Below, in pieces: positions 11,401 through 20,979 of a stretch of 64,000 nucleotides of DNA. The notes under the pieces were generated by a model. It searched no databases and was not told the origin of the DNA. It saw only the letters and a program-made list of their open reading frames with translations. Source of the DNA: Watersipora subatra. Its lineage: Eukaryota > Bryozoa > Gymnolaemata > Cheilostomatida > Watersiporidae. A program made the translations under genes and the position numbers. The DNA lies in the NCBI RefSeq assembly GCF_963576615.1, contig NC_088714.1, positions 66,233,667 through 66,297,666 on the forward strand. The letters are read 5' to 3'. Numbering within the stretch: the first letter of the stretch is position 1; every line of letters begins with the position of its first letter.

Positions 11401-14400
11401 GAAATCAACTTACTAGTACCTCATCACCTACTGTTATAATCAGTTACTAATACTTATATGTGTAAAAATCAACTTACTAGTACCTCATCACCTACTGTTA
11501 TAATCAGTTACTAATACTTATATGTGTAGAAATCAACTTACTAGTACCTCATCACCTACTGTTATAATCAGTTACTAATACTTATATGTGTAAAAATCAA
11601 CTTACTAGTACCTCATCACCTACTGTTATAATCAGTTACTAATACTTATATGTGTAGAAATCAACATACTAGTACCTCATCAAATACTGTTATAATCAGT
11701 TACTAATACTTATATGTGTAAAAATCAACTTACTAGTACCTCATCACCTACTGTTATAATCAGTTACTAATACTTATATGTGTAGAAATCAACATACTAG
11801 TACCTCATCACCTACTGTTATAATCAGTTACTAATACTTATATGTGTAGAAATCAACTTACTAGTGCCTCATCACCTACTGTTATAATCAGTTACTAATA
11901 GTTATATGTGTAGAAATTAACTTACTATTACCTCATCACCTACTGTTACAATCAGTTACTAATACTTATATGTGTAAAAATCAACTTACTATTGCCTCAT
12001 CACCTACTGTTATAATCAGTTACTAATACTTATATGTGTAGAAATCAACTTACTAGTGCATCATCAACTACTGTTATAATCAGTTACTAATACTTATATG
12101 TGTAGAAATCAACTTACTAGTACCTCATCAACTACTGTTATAATCAGTTACTAATACTTATATGTGTAGAAATCAACTTACTAGTGCCTCATCACCTACT
12201 GTTATAATCAGTTACTAATACTTATATGTGTAAAAATCAACTTACTAGTACCTCATCAACTACTGTTATAATCAGTTACTAATAGTTATATGTGTAGAAA
12301 TCAACTTACTAGTACCTCATCACCTACTGTTATAATCAGTTACTAATACTTAGATGTGTAGAAATCAACTTACTAGTGCCTCATCACCTACTGTTATAAT
12401 CAGTTACTAATACTTATATGTGTAGAAATCAACTTACTAGTACCTCATCAACTACTGTTATAATCAGTTACTAATACTTATATGTGTAAAAATCATAGAT
12501 ATATAAACCTAGATTGGCCAATAGTAGCTATTCCCATCGGTTGCCTTGTCAGACTTAAATAGCACGACGTAACGTCATTGTATTGTACCTCATGCTTGAC
12601 TGCACTATTGTTTACAATGGAGCTAATGAGAAGAAGGTGACAAAATTACATTTATTTTCACATAAAAACCTTCCTGGATACATAATCCAGTAAACTAAAG
12701 CAATTCTGTGATAATATCTAATAACCACCATAGATTAATACTATAAAAGCTATGAAATGTTGGACACAAATCATGAGCCATCAGGGCTTTATTTGCCACC
12801 CTCTCCTATCCCCATTCTCTCTTTTCCCCTTCTCCAAAGAAGTTAGAAGGGGAAAAGAGAGAAGGGGGAAAGGAGAAGGGGCAAATAGCCCACCCACTCA
12901 AAGAGCCAGACCCTGGCTAGGTAAATAGACTAATATCATGCTGAACTAAACATGACTAAATATGATGAGTATGCAAGTATGTCTTAAGTCAAAAATGAGA
13001 CAGAATGATTATTTTATAGCTGGCTATGTAGCTGGCTAGGTCACCAAAGCTGAAGTGTAATGATTGTATCACTAGCATCGTGGATGTTACCAACTTTAAT
13101 GTAAACCAAGCAACGAATTCCCTAATCACAGTTAACAATCGTAGTGGCTTGACTTTCTTTTCGCCTGTGGTGATTGAGGTTTGCAACCATAGTGAGAAAG
13201 CGACGAGAGTGTTGCGTAGTAGTGCTGGATTGGTGAAAAACTTTCCCAGGCTAGCACTAATTGCCACCATGAAGAAGTTGCTGAGGTTCAACATCATGCT
13301 ATTGTTTAAGTGTAATCATCAAGCTAGTAGCCTAGCTCGTGAAATATCAAAGACATATATTTCGATTAGGGCGCATTATGAAGCTAAGAATAGAGCTGGC
13401 ACGGGTAGCTCGTCTGGTCTTGACCCACCGGGTCAGAGGTGCCCGGGTCGGACCACCCGACCCTCGGGTCTTCCTATACAAAGACACGGGTAGGTTTATG
13501 GCTAAACAACAGCGGTTGTATATCGCTTTTTAAGTGCAATTGAAATGGAGTCGCATATAGTCCTAGCACGGAAGGACCAGGCGAAATAAAACAAGGTGAG
13601 TCAAGACTATATTTTTACGTCTGCGACAATAGTCTTTGGACTATAGGTTTCACAACGTTTTTCGGCAAGAAATAATCAACATGTCGATGGTCTGGGAGTT
13701 CATGAAAATACCAGAAAGAAAAATACCAAGTTATTTGTACAATATGCAAAAGCAAGTTAAAGGTTGACTTGCAACAAAATTCACAATACAGTTATTTGGT
13801 ATCATAAGATTCACCATGTCTTACTCTGTTGTGTTGTAGATGTGAAATATATGGGAATGTGATTACAAGCTCTTGAAAGCTAAAAAACGAACAGTTAATC
13901 GCAGCCACACGAGACCGCCGTAGTTTGGATTCGCTTTCCAAAACGGCTCAAATGGGACGTAGTTGTTACAGGATGGTTTCTGTTTACACTTTCATGCAAC
14001 CTCATTCGTTGAAATATTTTCACAAATAAACTTCGCGCATTCAATAAAACCATGTCTATCGTTCTTATGCGTCTGTTTTATCATCATTGTAATGCTGTCA
14101 CTTTTAGCACTGATATCTTATAACTTACCGTAAAAAATCGTTAAACTTTTTAACCTTAGCTAGAAGGAATACATATCCTTGTCTGATAATCATGACGAGC
14201 CTGTTGGTCATTTGTGATAATCGAAAAGTGCTGCAAAAACTATTTTCGAAGTATTGGGTCACGTGATCAGATTACGACTTGACGATTGAATAATGCCGAA
14301 ACAAAACTGTAAAGTAGCGAGCATCTATATTTGATACGGGGTATTCGGTAAAACCCGAAGTGTTTGTCATAAACTAGTGCTACGAAAAGTTTTATATTGA

Positions 14401-17400
14401 GCTTTTTAATGGCTTTTCAATTCACGTGAGAACAACACGTGACAAGACGATAGCCAAACTGTAATGACTACGTCAGAGAAATAAAGAGATTCCAAACTAC
14501 GGCGGCTTTTCGTTTTTGAGCTTTTAAGAGCTTGTAATCACATTTCCACGTATTTGGCACCTACAACACAACATAGTAGGACATGCTGAATTTTTTGATA
14601 CCAAATAACTGTAATGTGAATTTTGTTGCAAGTCAACATTTAAATGAATAAAAAATCGCGCGTGCTGACCCGGTCCGACCCGATCTTGGCCCTCATTGCT
14701 GACCCTGAGTCTGGTCCCACCCTGCATTCCTTGGTCTCGTTCCGGCTCTAGCTAAGAAAGCCATTGATTCCATTTCCCTGATCAGATCAAAACTTCACAG
14801 GCTCGTCACACTTAGTCATGTTTAGTTCAACATGATATTAGTCTTTTACCTAGCCAGGATTTGGCTCTTCGGGTGGGTTGGCTATTTGCCCCCCTCTCTT
14901 TTTCCCTTCTCACTTCTTCTTTGGAGAAGGGAAAAAGAGAGAATGGGGATAGGAGAGGGTGGCAAATAAAGCCCTGATGGCTCATGATTTGTGTGCAACA
15001 TTTCACAGCTTTTATACTTTTAATCTATGGTGATTATCAGATAATATCACAGAATTGCCTTAGTTTACTGGATTATGTATACAAGAAGGTTTTTATGTGA
15101 AAATAAATGTAATTTTGTCACCTTCTTCTCATTAGCTCCATTGTAAACAATAGTGCAGTCAAGCATGAGGTACAATACAATGACATTACGTCATGCTATT
15201 TAAGTCTGACAGGCTTTTTCCATATTGGCCAATCTAGGTTTATATATCTATGGTAAAAATCAACTTACTAGTACCTCATCGCCTACTGTTATAATCAGTT
15301 ACTAATACTTATATGTGTAGAAATCAACTTACTAGTACCTCATCAACTACTGTTATAATCAGTTACTAATACTTATATGTGTAGAAATTAACTTACTATT
15401 ACCTCATCACCTACTGTTACAATCAGTTACTAATACTTATATGTGTAAAAATCAACTTACTATTGCCTCATCACCTACTGTTATAATCAGTTACTAATAC
15501 TTATATGTGTAAAAATCAACTTACTAGTACCCCATCACCTACTGTTATAATCAGTTACTAATACTTATATGTGTAGAAATCAACTTACTAGTGCATCATC
15601 AACTACTGTTATAATCAGTTACTAATACTTATATGTGTAGAAATCAACTTACTAATACCTCATCAACTACTGTTATAATCAGTTACTAATACTTATATGT
15701 GTAGAAATCAACTTACTAGTACCTCATCACCTACTGTTATAATCAGATAGCAGTCATAACCAAAACAATATGCTCACCTTGTATGCTCAGCATCTGCCCA
15801 AGCTTTAGTGCTGCACCTCGCACACGACACAAAGTTGAAACTATCCTTTCCATGTTTGCATCACTGAACAAGGGGCTGCTATTTTGACCTGCAACTTGAT
15901 ACACATGTAGATAAATTCATAAATCTCAAGATTTTAAAAAATCTCATTGCAAAGCAATAATTTACTGTATGAAGAACATGTCACTTACTGCTCTGTACTC
16001 CAAGCCCACGTCTTGTGGCCTCAGCAACAGCGCCTACTCCAAGACCGGCAGCCAAACTTCCAAAGCTCATTATTCTTGAAAATCTGTTGGCAGGCACTTT
16101 CATCTCTCTCGACTTAGAACTTAGCTGCAGGTGAAGTCACGACACAACTCTCATATGTTCATTTCAAGGTCAAAATTTTTCAGGAAAATACAACAAGATG
16201 CTTTACAATTACCTGATGGTGGATGGTCTGCTGTGTCATTGCATTGGAGGCATTACCAGATTTAGTGTCCTGAAAAGTTTTATCAGCTGCCACAGTTTCA
16301 TTTTTTACAGACGCACTGGCTAGAGCAGAGGTTTCTTGAAAACAAAATAAACAGACAAACAGTATGTCAGCATCAGCTGGACAACATGACAGCATGACAA
16401 CACAGATGGATGGTGCTATGGTAGCGTGTGATAGATGTGGAGAAAGCCTCATAAAAAGAACTGAGTACCTGTCAGATCACGCTGTATTCCAACTTCTTGC
16501 GCAACAAATCCGAAAGATTCAATATCTTTAGACAGCTCCTCCAAGTCAGCGTCAGTAACTGGTGGAAGCTTCAGCTCCTTTGGTATTAACTTGTCAAGTC
16601 TGTCAACTTTTTCCTTCAACAAATTGGATTGCTCAGGCAATAAACTGACATATAAAGCAATTAACAGTATCCCATGGCACTTGAGGTGCTACTAGTGCTG
16701 GGACGATATTACGATATTTCGGTATACTGTCGATACCACTTTCTGATACCGACCGTACCGAGTGCTTTCTGCCCATATCAAAATACCGGATATCGTCGAT
16801 TTTTGACGATAATATATATTCTACTCGATTTGATACCGATTCTTCAAAGAATTATACGAGTACATGTATTCATTAGGGAGTTGTTCTCTCATGGCAGCCT
16901 TTCCCAGCAGGTAAAACAACTCCGAATAACATACCCGATATTTCGGTTGGCTACGCCATCATATCGTACCGAAACGAATTTTTGATATCGTCCCAGCACT
17001 AGGCGCTACTGATGTGACAGAAAAGGGGTATAAAGAAATGTACGCATTATCATTAGAAGCACTAGTTTCGAAAAGAATAATACAGAAAGAGCACTCAGTA
17101 CAATAAGTGACGAGTGAATTACACCATAATATAAATAAATATAAAGAGCACTTAGATGTTAGTAGAGCACTACAAATTAGCTTCAAGTACATATTGACCT
17201 GCCGTTATCAGGTGCGTATAATAGTAGGTATTGACCTGCCGCTATCATGTGCATAAAATAGTATATATAGACCTGCTGTTATCAGGTGCATATAATAGTA
17301 GATATAGATCTGTTGTTATCAGGTGCATATAATAGTAGATATAGATCTGTTGTTATCAGGTGCATATACTAGTAGATATAGACCCGCTGTTATCAGGTGC

Positions 17401-18528
17401 ATATAAAAGTAGATATAGACCCGCTGTTATCAGGTGCATATAATAGTAGATATAGACCTACTGTTATCAGGTGCATATAATAGTAGATATAGATCTATTG
17501 TTATCAGGTGCATATAATAGTAGATATAGACCTGCTGTTATCAGGTGCATATAATAGTATATATAGACCTGCTGTTATCAGGTGCATATAATAGTAGATA
17601 TAGATCTGTTGTTATCAGGTGCATATAATAGTAGATATAGACCCGCTGTTATCAGGTGCATATAATAGTAGATATAGATCTGTTGTTATCAGGTGCATAT
17701 AATAGTAGATATAGACCTACTGTTATCAGGTGCATATAATAGTAGATATAGATCTATTGTTATCAGGTGCATATAATAGTAGATATAGACCTGCTGTTAT
17801 CAGGTGCATATAATAGTATATATAGACCTGCTGTTATCAGGTGCATATAATAGTAGATATAGATCTGTTGTTATCAGGTGCATATAATAGTAGATATAGA
17901 CCTACTGTTATCAGGTGCATATAATAGTAGATATAGATCTATTGTTATCAGGTGCATATAATAGTAGATATAGACCTGCTGTTATCAGGTGCATATAATA
18001 GTATATATAGACCTGCTGTTATCAGGTGCATATACTAGTAGATATAGACCCGCTGTTATCAGGTGCATATAATAGTAGATATAGACCTACTGTTATCAGG
18101 TGCATATAAAAGTAGATATAGACCTGTTATTTTCAGGTGCATATAATATTAGATAAAGACCTGCCGTTATCAGGTGCATATAATATAAGAATTATATCCA
18201 AAATATTGTAGCAATATATAAAATAATAATACACATGAAATTTCATAAAATCTAGAAGTACGTATAAGCTATAAGAACTGTCAACTCTCACAGAAGATGT
18301 AGAAGGTCTTGATACAGTTGAGGAGACTGCAGAGCCGACTGCTGAGCCCATAGCAGAACTCAATGATTCTTCTACTTTCCCACTTAGCTTTACCGATATT
18401 TGATTGAGACTGGAGTTCTTCCAATATGTATCTACTGCTTGACATTGTGTTTTCTGTAGACTGAAGGCTACTTTTTGAAGACCTCGAAAAACACCAACCG
18501 CATCACTCACGCGCCTCGACATTTTCAT
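5356..18528 (-). CDS. COQ8: COQ8 atypical kinase (ADCK3/4 family), complete, 15 coding exons
   Basis: The UbiB/COQ8 family acts in the mitochondrial matrix at the inner membrane and supports assembly of the coenzyme Q biosynthetic complex through an atypical ATPase/kinase fold. Exons in transcript order: 18528-18292, 16631-16469, 16334-16213, 16124-15989, 15888-15778, 10556-10471, 10306-10217, 10059-9927, 8027-7934, 7797-7652, 7391-7288, 6892-6740, 6657-6529, 6438-6311, 5407-5356. All phases agree and give about 627 residues, close to the animal norm near 650. Visible family marks are the KxGQ motif (KLGQ), the A-rich AAAS loop replacing the glycine-rich loop, the ATP lysine in [13 protein letters not shown]-x-REA, DPNWSN in the catalytic loop, and LLDFG. 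A-versus-B paralogy cannot be decided. Introns are loaded with minisatellites and MITEs. The N-terminal exons are the least certain. Confidence 0.93.
5499..6150. repeat. Minisatellite, about 45-48 bp unit, in last COQ8 intron
   Basis: About 13 units of the type GATAAGAATTCAGTATCTGA then TACAGACAGTCTACAAAAGG. Open frames on both strands (212 codons on minus) are repeat artefacts. Read in the COQ8 direction each unit contains CCCTTTTGTAG or CCCCTTTTGTAC, a pyrimidine run resembling a 3' splice site. The array sits just upstream of the true acceptor of exon 15. Confidence 0.95.
6311..6438 (-). CDS. COQ8: COQ8 exon 14
   Basis: Acceptor CTATTTTTAG, donor AG-GTAAAT. Encodes [16 protein letters not shown] and then [12 protein letters not shown], the highly conserved COQ8 C-terminal helix region. 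Confidence 0.92.
6529..6657 (-). CDS. COQ8: COQ8 exon 13
   Basis: 43 codons in phase 0 with [13 protein letters not shown] and [10 protein letters not shown], matching the family segment after the kinase core. Acceptor GTTTTTAG, donor AAG-GTATTT. Confidence 0.92.
6740..6892 (-). CDS. COQ8: COQ8 exon 12 (DFG motif)
   Basis: 51 codons in phase 0. It starts [16 protein letters not shown], with the metal-binding Asp of LLDFG, and ends [10 protein letters not shown]. Acceptor TTCGCAG, donor AAG-GTACAT. Confidence 0.95.
6931..7035. repeat. Microsatellites (AAT)n and (CA)n
   Basis: An imperfect AAT/ATT run at about 6931-6963 is followed by a CA-rich run at 6984-7035 with interspersed CG steps. They lie in the intron between exons 11 and 12. 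Confidence 0.95.
7036..7207. mobile_element. Fragment of a TTAA-flanked MITE
   Basis: It matches one end of the MITEs at 13761-14639 and 27498-28364, including CTACGGCGG, CGATTAACTGTTTG, AAGAGCTTTTAATCACATT and the terminus GTTGCAAGTCAAC. It abuts TTAA at 7208-7211. The other side is cut at the CA microsatellite, so only one terminal portion remains. Confidence 0.8.
7288..7391 (-). CDS. COQ8: COQ8 exon 11 (catalytic loop)
   Basis: Encodes [20 protein letters not shown] followed by [12 protein letters not shown], with the family catalytic-loop D-x-N-x-x-N residues. A run of eight T bases is read in frame (Asn-Phe-Phe-Tyr). Acceptor CATTACAG, donor AAG-GTAAAT. Confidence 0.95.
7652..7797 (-). 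CDS. COQ8: COQ8 exon 10
   Basis: Encodes [20 protein letters not shown] followed by [20 protein letters not shown], the hinge region of the COQ8 fold. Acceptor CTTGTTCAG, donor CTAG-GTATGG. Confidence 0.94.
7934..8027 (-). CDS. COQ8: COQ8 exon 9 (ECDY)
   Basis: Encodes [20 protein letters not shown] and [10 protein letters not shown]. Acceptor ATATTTGTAG, donor CAA-GTGAGC. The split codon with exon 8 gives Gly, which fixes the exon 8 end at 9927. Confidence 0.93.
8401..9957. repeat. 51-bp minisatellite amplified from a COQ8 exon/5' splice-site junction
   Basis: Units of 51 bp (TAGGCAGTACCTACCAGACC, then ATGAGTACTGACTGTTGTTA, then ACTCTTACCCT) form about 6.5 copies at 8401-8733 and about 4 copies at 9699-9957. 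They are split by the MITE at 8734-9698. The last unit overlaps the true end of COQ8 exon 8 (9927-9957) in register. Each unit therefore carries about 31 nt of exon end plus the 5' splice site (minus strand AAGG-GTAAGAG). Confidence 0.93.
8734..9698. mobile_element. hAT-like MITE (TAGTGCTGGGACGATA family), 965 bp
   Basis: Terminal inverted repeats begin TAGTGCTGGGAC and end GTCCCAGCACTA. The flanks are CTATTGAC (8726-8733) and CTATTGAT (9699-9706), a one-mismatch 8-bp target duplication typical of hAT elements. Internal sequence is AT-rich, with an unrecognised open frame at 9452-9682. A shorter relative is at 16693-17001. Confidence 0.88.
9927..10059 (-). CDS. COQ8: COQ8 exon 8 (ATP-binding lysine)
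   Basis: 44 codons plus one base: [20 protein letters not shown], then [17 protein letters not shown], then VWQVLPKG. The invariant Lys is in VAVKVQYPG. An earlier possible donor (AAG-GTCTGG at 9948) breaks the phase with exon 9. The donor AAGG-GTAAGAG at 9926 restores LPKG-LYAEN, so it was chosen. Confidence 0.93.
10217..10306 (-). CDS. COQ8: COQ8 exon 7 (A-rich loop)
   Basis: 30 codons ending [10 protein letters not shown]. The AAAS segment is the alanine-rich loop that replaces the kinase glycine-rich loop in this family. Acceptor TTGTTTTTAG, donor CAG-GTATCA. Confidence 0.95.
10471..10556 (-). CDS. COQ8: COQ8 exon 6
   Basis: Encodes [20 protein letters not shown] and FMPLYQLE. Acceptor CTTCTGTAG, donor GAG-GTAAAT. 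An approximately 5.2-kb repeat-filled intron separates it from exon 5. Confidence 0.94.
13391..14750. mobile_element. hAT-like element nested in the long-TIR transposon
   Basis: Termini are TAGAGCTGGCACG and CCGGCTCTA. Exact 8-bp target duplication GCTAAGAA lies at 13383-13390 and 14751-14758. Subterminal sequence is GC-rich (CCGGGTCAGAGGTGCCCGGG type). The centre is occupied by the TTAA-flanked MITE at 13761-14639. No transposase was recognised. Confidence 0.88.
13761..14639. mobile_element. TTAA-flanked MITE, 879 bp, innermost of the nest
   Basis: Termini are AGGTTGACTTGCAACAAAAT and its near reverse complement, flanked by TTAA at 13757-13760 and 14640-14643. Inverted repeats extend well over 100 bp (CTTACTCTGTTGTG, CTACGGCGG). 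The same family is at 27498-28364 and, as a fragment, at 7036-7207. TTAA targets are typical of piggyBac-type transposition. Confidence 0.9.
15778..15888 (-). CDS. COQ8: COQ8 exon 5 (KxGQ motif)
   Basis: Encodes [20 protein letters not shown] followed by [17 protein letters not shown] is the family-specific KxGQ motif. Acceptor AAGTTGCAG, donor CAAG-GTGAGC. Confidence 0.96.
15989..16124 (-). CDS. COQ8: COQ8 exon 4
   Basis: Encodes [20 protein letters not shown] followed by [17 protein letters not shown], the KVP-x-x-R and glycine-rich segment preceding KxGQ in COQ8 proteins, probably the membrane-associating helix. Acceptor TTCACCTGCAG, donor A-GTAAGT. Confidence 0.94.
16213..16334 (-). CDS. 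COQ8: COQ8 exon 3
   Basis: Low-complexity linker ([18 protein letters not shown]), poorly conserved in the family. Phases fit exons 2 and 4 exactly (split Glu codon, then phase 0). Acceptor GTTTTCAAG, donor CAG-GTAATT. Confidence 0.75.
16469..16631 (-). CDS. COQ8: COQ8 exon 2
   Basis: Encodes [20 protein letters not shown] and an acidic stretch [16 protein letters not shown]. The acceptor GCCTGAG at 16632 keeps phase 0 with exon 1. The better-looking TATATGTCAG at 16645, 13 nt upstream, would put a stop in frame. Donor ACAG-GTACTC. Confidence 0.7.
16693..17001. mobile_element. hAT-like MITE, short form, 309 bp
   Basis: Same TAGTGCTGGGACGATA and TATCGTCCCAGCACTA termini as 8734-9698, but internally deleted. 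Flanks GGTGCTAC (16685-16692) and GGCGCTAC (17002-17009) are an 8-bp target duplication with one change. It lies in COQ8 intron 1. Confidence 0.9.
17200..18183. repeat. 37-bp minisatellite in COQ8 intron 1
   Basis: About 26 units of GTAGATATAGACCTGCTGTT followed by ATCAGGTGCATATAATA. Blocks of the same variant order (CCTGCTG, ATCTGTTG, CCCGCTG, CCTACTG) recur, indicating multi-unit duplications. Confidence 0.95.
18292..18528 (-). CDS. COQ8: COQ8 exon 1 (first coding)
   Basis: Starts [20 protein letters not shown], resembling the N-terminal helix of animal COQ8; the second ATG at 18522 is also possible. It ends phase 0 at SRPSTSS before GTGAGA. An acceptor-like ATGTTTTAG ends at 18537, so a non-coding first exon probably lies upstream. 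Confidence 0.7.
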
Positions 18529-18536
18529 GAACCAAC

Positions 18537-19336
18537 CTAAAACATGTCGGTATGTGGTATCTTCACTTTTTACTCGTAACATCAATTTAAACAAGGCTAG
18601 AACATCAGATATATTACAGGTCAATTGGTCACCTCACCAACTGACCTGTAATTGACCTCATATCGAGATTTATGCAGCTTTCCTTCAGCTTGTTTTTTTA
18701 CATATGGTAATAACTTTCATCGGAAAAATAATTTTTTTGATCTAACTCACAAAACCTTCTATTCCAATGGTCATATTGCGGAGTGATACAATCTTGATGC
18801 CGACCTCAAATATGATAAAAGTGTGGTCAGTTATGATGAAACTGAGAAAAAACGCGTCAAAATGAGTCTATAAAAAGTTGCATTATACTAAGAGCTTTAA
18901 GAATGTGTTTATTTTACAAAGTATAAGGTCTATATGCATTGATTATTAACATCTCAGACAAGTTTGAAAAGAAAGCTTCTAATACTAATCGCAGGCGTGG
19001 TATTTGTGAAACACATGTCCGTCACCATACGTCTATATATATTCAGTTCTTACTGAAATTACTGTATTTCAGTAAGAACCATACACTGTAAAAATGTTGC
19101 AACTCAGAGAAAGCCTGTGTTTTTAGTTCATAACTACCAACTAGTTGATTTTCGGCTGCTATCAATTAGTCAATAGATAATTCTACACAACTAATGGTAA
19201 ACGCATTGTCAGTCAATTGGTTCATGTAAACGTATTGTGAGTCAATTGGTTCATGCGCTGCTAATCGTGTTGTGACTGAGTTAAGAAAATAAAGTTGAAA
19301 AATTGTTAACGCAACCATTGTTAATCATCAGAAAAA
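18537..19336. other. Upstream of COQ8; two short hairpins, no gene
   Basis: No exon seen. Two inverted repeats are visible: 18613-18652 (ACAGGTCAATTGGT against ACCAACTGACCTGT) and 19046-19079 (GTTCTTACTGAAAT and its exact complement around a 6-nt loop). The COQ8 promoter should lie here, but no clear core element was found. Confidence 0.5.
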
Positions 19337-19338
19337 TA

Positions 19339-20061
19339 CAGTGGACTCCCGCCATACGACATTAATTCATTCTGGTGTTGGTATCGTAAGGCGAAAATGT
19401 CGTATAAATGGGGTATAGAAACCCATCATAATTATTTTAACACCCCGCAGCAAAAAACAAAAATTTTATATACATACTGTAGATATTAAATACTTGTTAC
19501 AAAATAATATGTTAACCATAGTAACTATAGTTACCTACAATAAATTTTGTGTATTTAGTGGTTATGAACTGCAATAAAATGTAACATCACAATGTACTAT
19601 GTGCAGTACATATCATGAGGGGTTCTTACCTTCTAAACAGACGTATGACATAAATTTTAAATTTAACTTAAAAATGAACTTAAATTACTAAACACATACT
19701 TAAAGCTAAGTTTTAGTATGTATTTTGCTAAACTAGGCTTTAATTCTATCATCGTATAAATTTTATCACCTATCTGTTTTTGGTTTCACTACAACTTATA
19801 ATGAATAACGTTGAGCTGAGAGAGAATGAGCATCGTATTTCTTTCAGGTATTGTCGAAGGTATTTTGGCAAATATTATATCGGCATCTTTGTTATTCCGA
19901 TGTATTCAGCACACCAACTGCCAAATTTGAACTTTGACAAAAACCTTTGCTGATGTTGTATTGCAATAAACATGTCGTATGGTGAGGAAAAAAACATCGC
20001 GTTCCACATCATAGGCGAAAAAAACTGCATAAAATGGTAATCATAACTCGGGGGTGCACTG
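19339..20061. mobile_element. Pogo/Tigger-like MITE, 723 bp
   Basis: Begins CAGTGGACTCCCGCCATACG and ends GGGGGTGCACTG, flanked by TA on both sides (19337-19338, 20062-20063). CAGTG termini with a TA target duplication and a TACGAC subterminal motif are typical of pogo/Tigger families. No transposase is present. Confidence 0.82.
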
Positions 20062-20095
20062 TAGTTGACTGAGTATGTACACTTAGTTAGTCTGA

Positions 20096-20357
20096 AAGTT
20101 CTATCAACTTATCTCTCTAACATCAGACATCAACACATAGCTGCGACTGGTTCTATCAACTCATCTCTGTAAAATCAGACATCAACACATAGCTGCGACT
20201 AGTTCTATCAACTTATCTCTCTAACATCAGACATCAACACATAGCTGTGACTAATTCTATCAACTTATCTCTCTAACATCAGACACCAACACATAGCTGT
20301 GAATAGTTTTATCAACTTATCTCTGTAACATCAGACATCAACACATAGCTGCGACTA
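20096..20357. repeat. Tandem repeat, about 52 bp unit, 5 copies
   Basis: Five diverged copies of TTCTATCAACTTATCTCTCT-AACATCAGACATCAACACAT-AGCTGCGACT. Confidence 0.9.
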
Positions 20358-20979
20358 CGGGCAATGTTGGAATAGCCGTCAGATGAAAATTTGAACCTCA
20401 TACTTGCTTGCTGTCACAATTGCATGTGAACAAAATAGATTAATGTTCTATTAAAGTTATGTCAAAAACATGAAGGCTTCCTGCAAAATCAATCGTAGGA
20501 AAGATTTCTATAGTGCCAGAGTTGTCTACACTATCCAAGTATTGTTTGATGTAGAACAAGCACTCGGTGAACAATTTGTTCCTCATCATAAAGAGCTCCT
20601 CAAGGCATACTGTTTCTCAAGGGTTAACTCAGGCCCCATTCCAATTGTCCTTTATTAATCTGTTTCAGGAAAGCAAACTCCATTAGGAGTGACCCAGAGA
20701 AGATATTATATTCAAAAGATGGCGTTCTTTAGTGTTCACATCTGCATCTGAAGGTTGGCATTAACCTGCTGAATTTTAATTTTTCCACCAGATAATTGAT
20801 TGATAATAGTTGTTATAGTGGTGATCCTTTCTACAACACTGAAGTATGAGTACATTGACCTATATCTTCACTACAACACTGACGTATGTGCGCCATGACT
20901 TCTAACAAGTTTTAATAATCAGACATGAGACAAGATGTTATATGGTTTATTTGGTTGGCGTGGTAAACTATTGCTGTCA

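Larger units (their letters stand above)
12494..15252. mobile_element. Long-TIR DNA transposon inside the 64-bp array
   Basis: Ends are CATAGATATATAAACCTAGA and its reverse complement. The inverted arms are about 440-470 bp each (12494-12961 and 14814-15252) and include an internal palindrome of TCTCTTTTCCCC type. Exact 8-bp target duplication GTAAAAAT lies at 12486-12493 and 15253-15260. The loop at about 12962-13390 has unrecognised ORFs on both strands (13080-13493 plus, 12989-13297 minus). The rest of the loop is a second element (13391-14750). No transposase was recognised. Confidence 0.9.
10690..15747. repeat. 64-bp minisatellite in COQ8 intron 5, split by a nested transposon
   Basis: The unit is 64 bp (ACTAGTACCTCATCACCTAC, TGTTATAATCAGTTACTAAT, ACTTATATGTGTAGAAATCA, ACTT). 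There are about 28 copies at 10690-12493 and about 7-8 at 15253-15747. On the COQ8 (minus) strand each unit holds ACTA-GTAAGTTG, a strong 5' splice-site consensus. The array ends only about 30 bp from the donor of exon 5. Confidence 0.96.

Noticed and set aside
10690..12493. Could regular 64-bp repeats be a CRISPR array?
   Set aside because: Units are contiguous with no unique spacers, and the host genes are eukaryotic with introns.
12989..13493. ORFs on both strands in the transposon loop as host genes
   Set aside because: They lie between the arms of the long-TIR element and match no family I recognise; kept only as element content.
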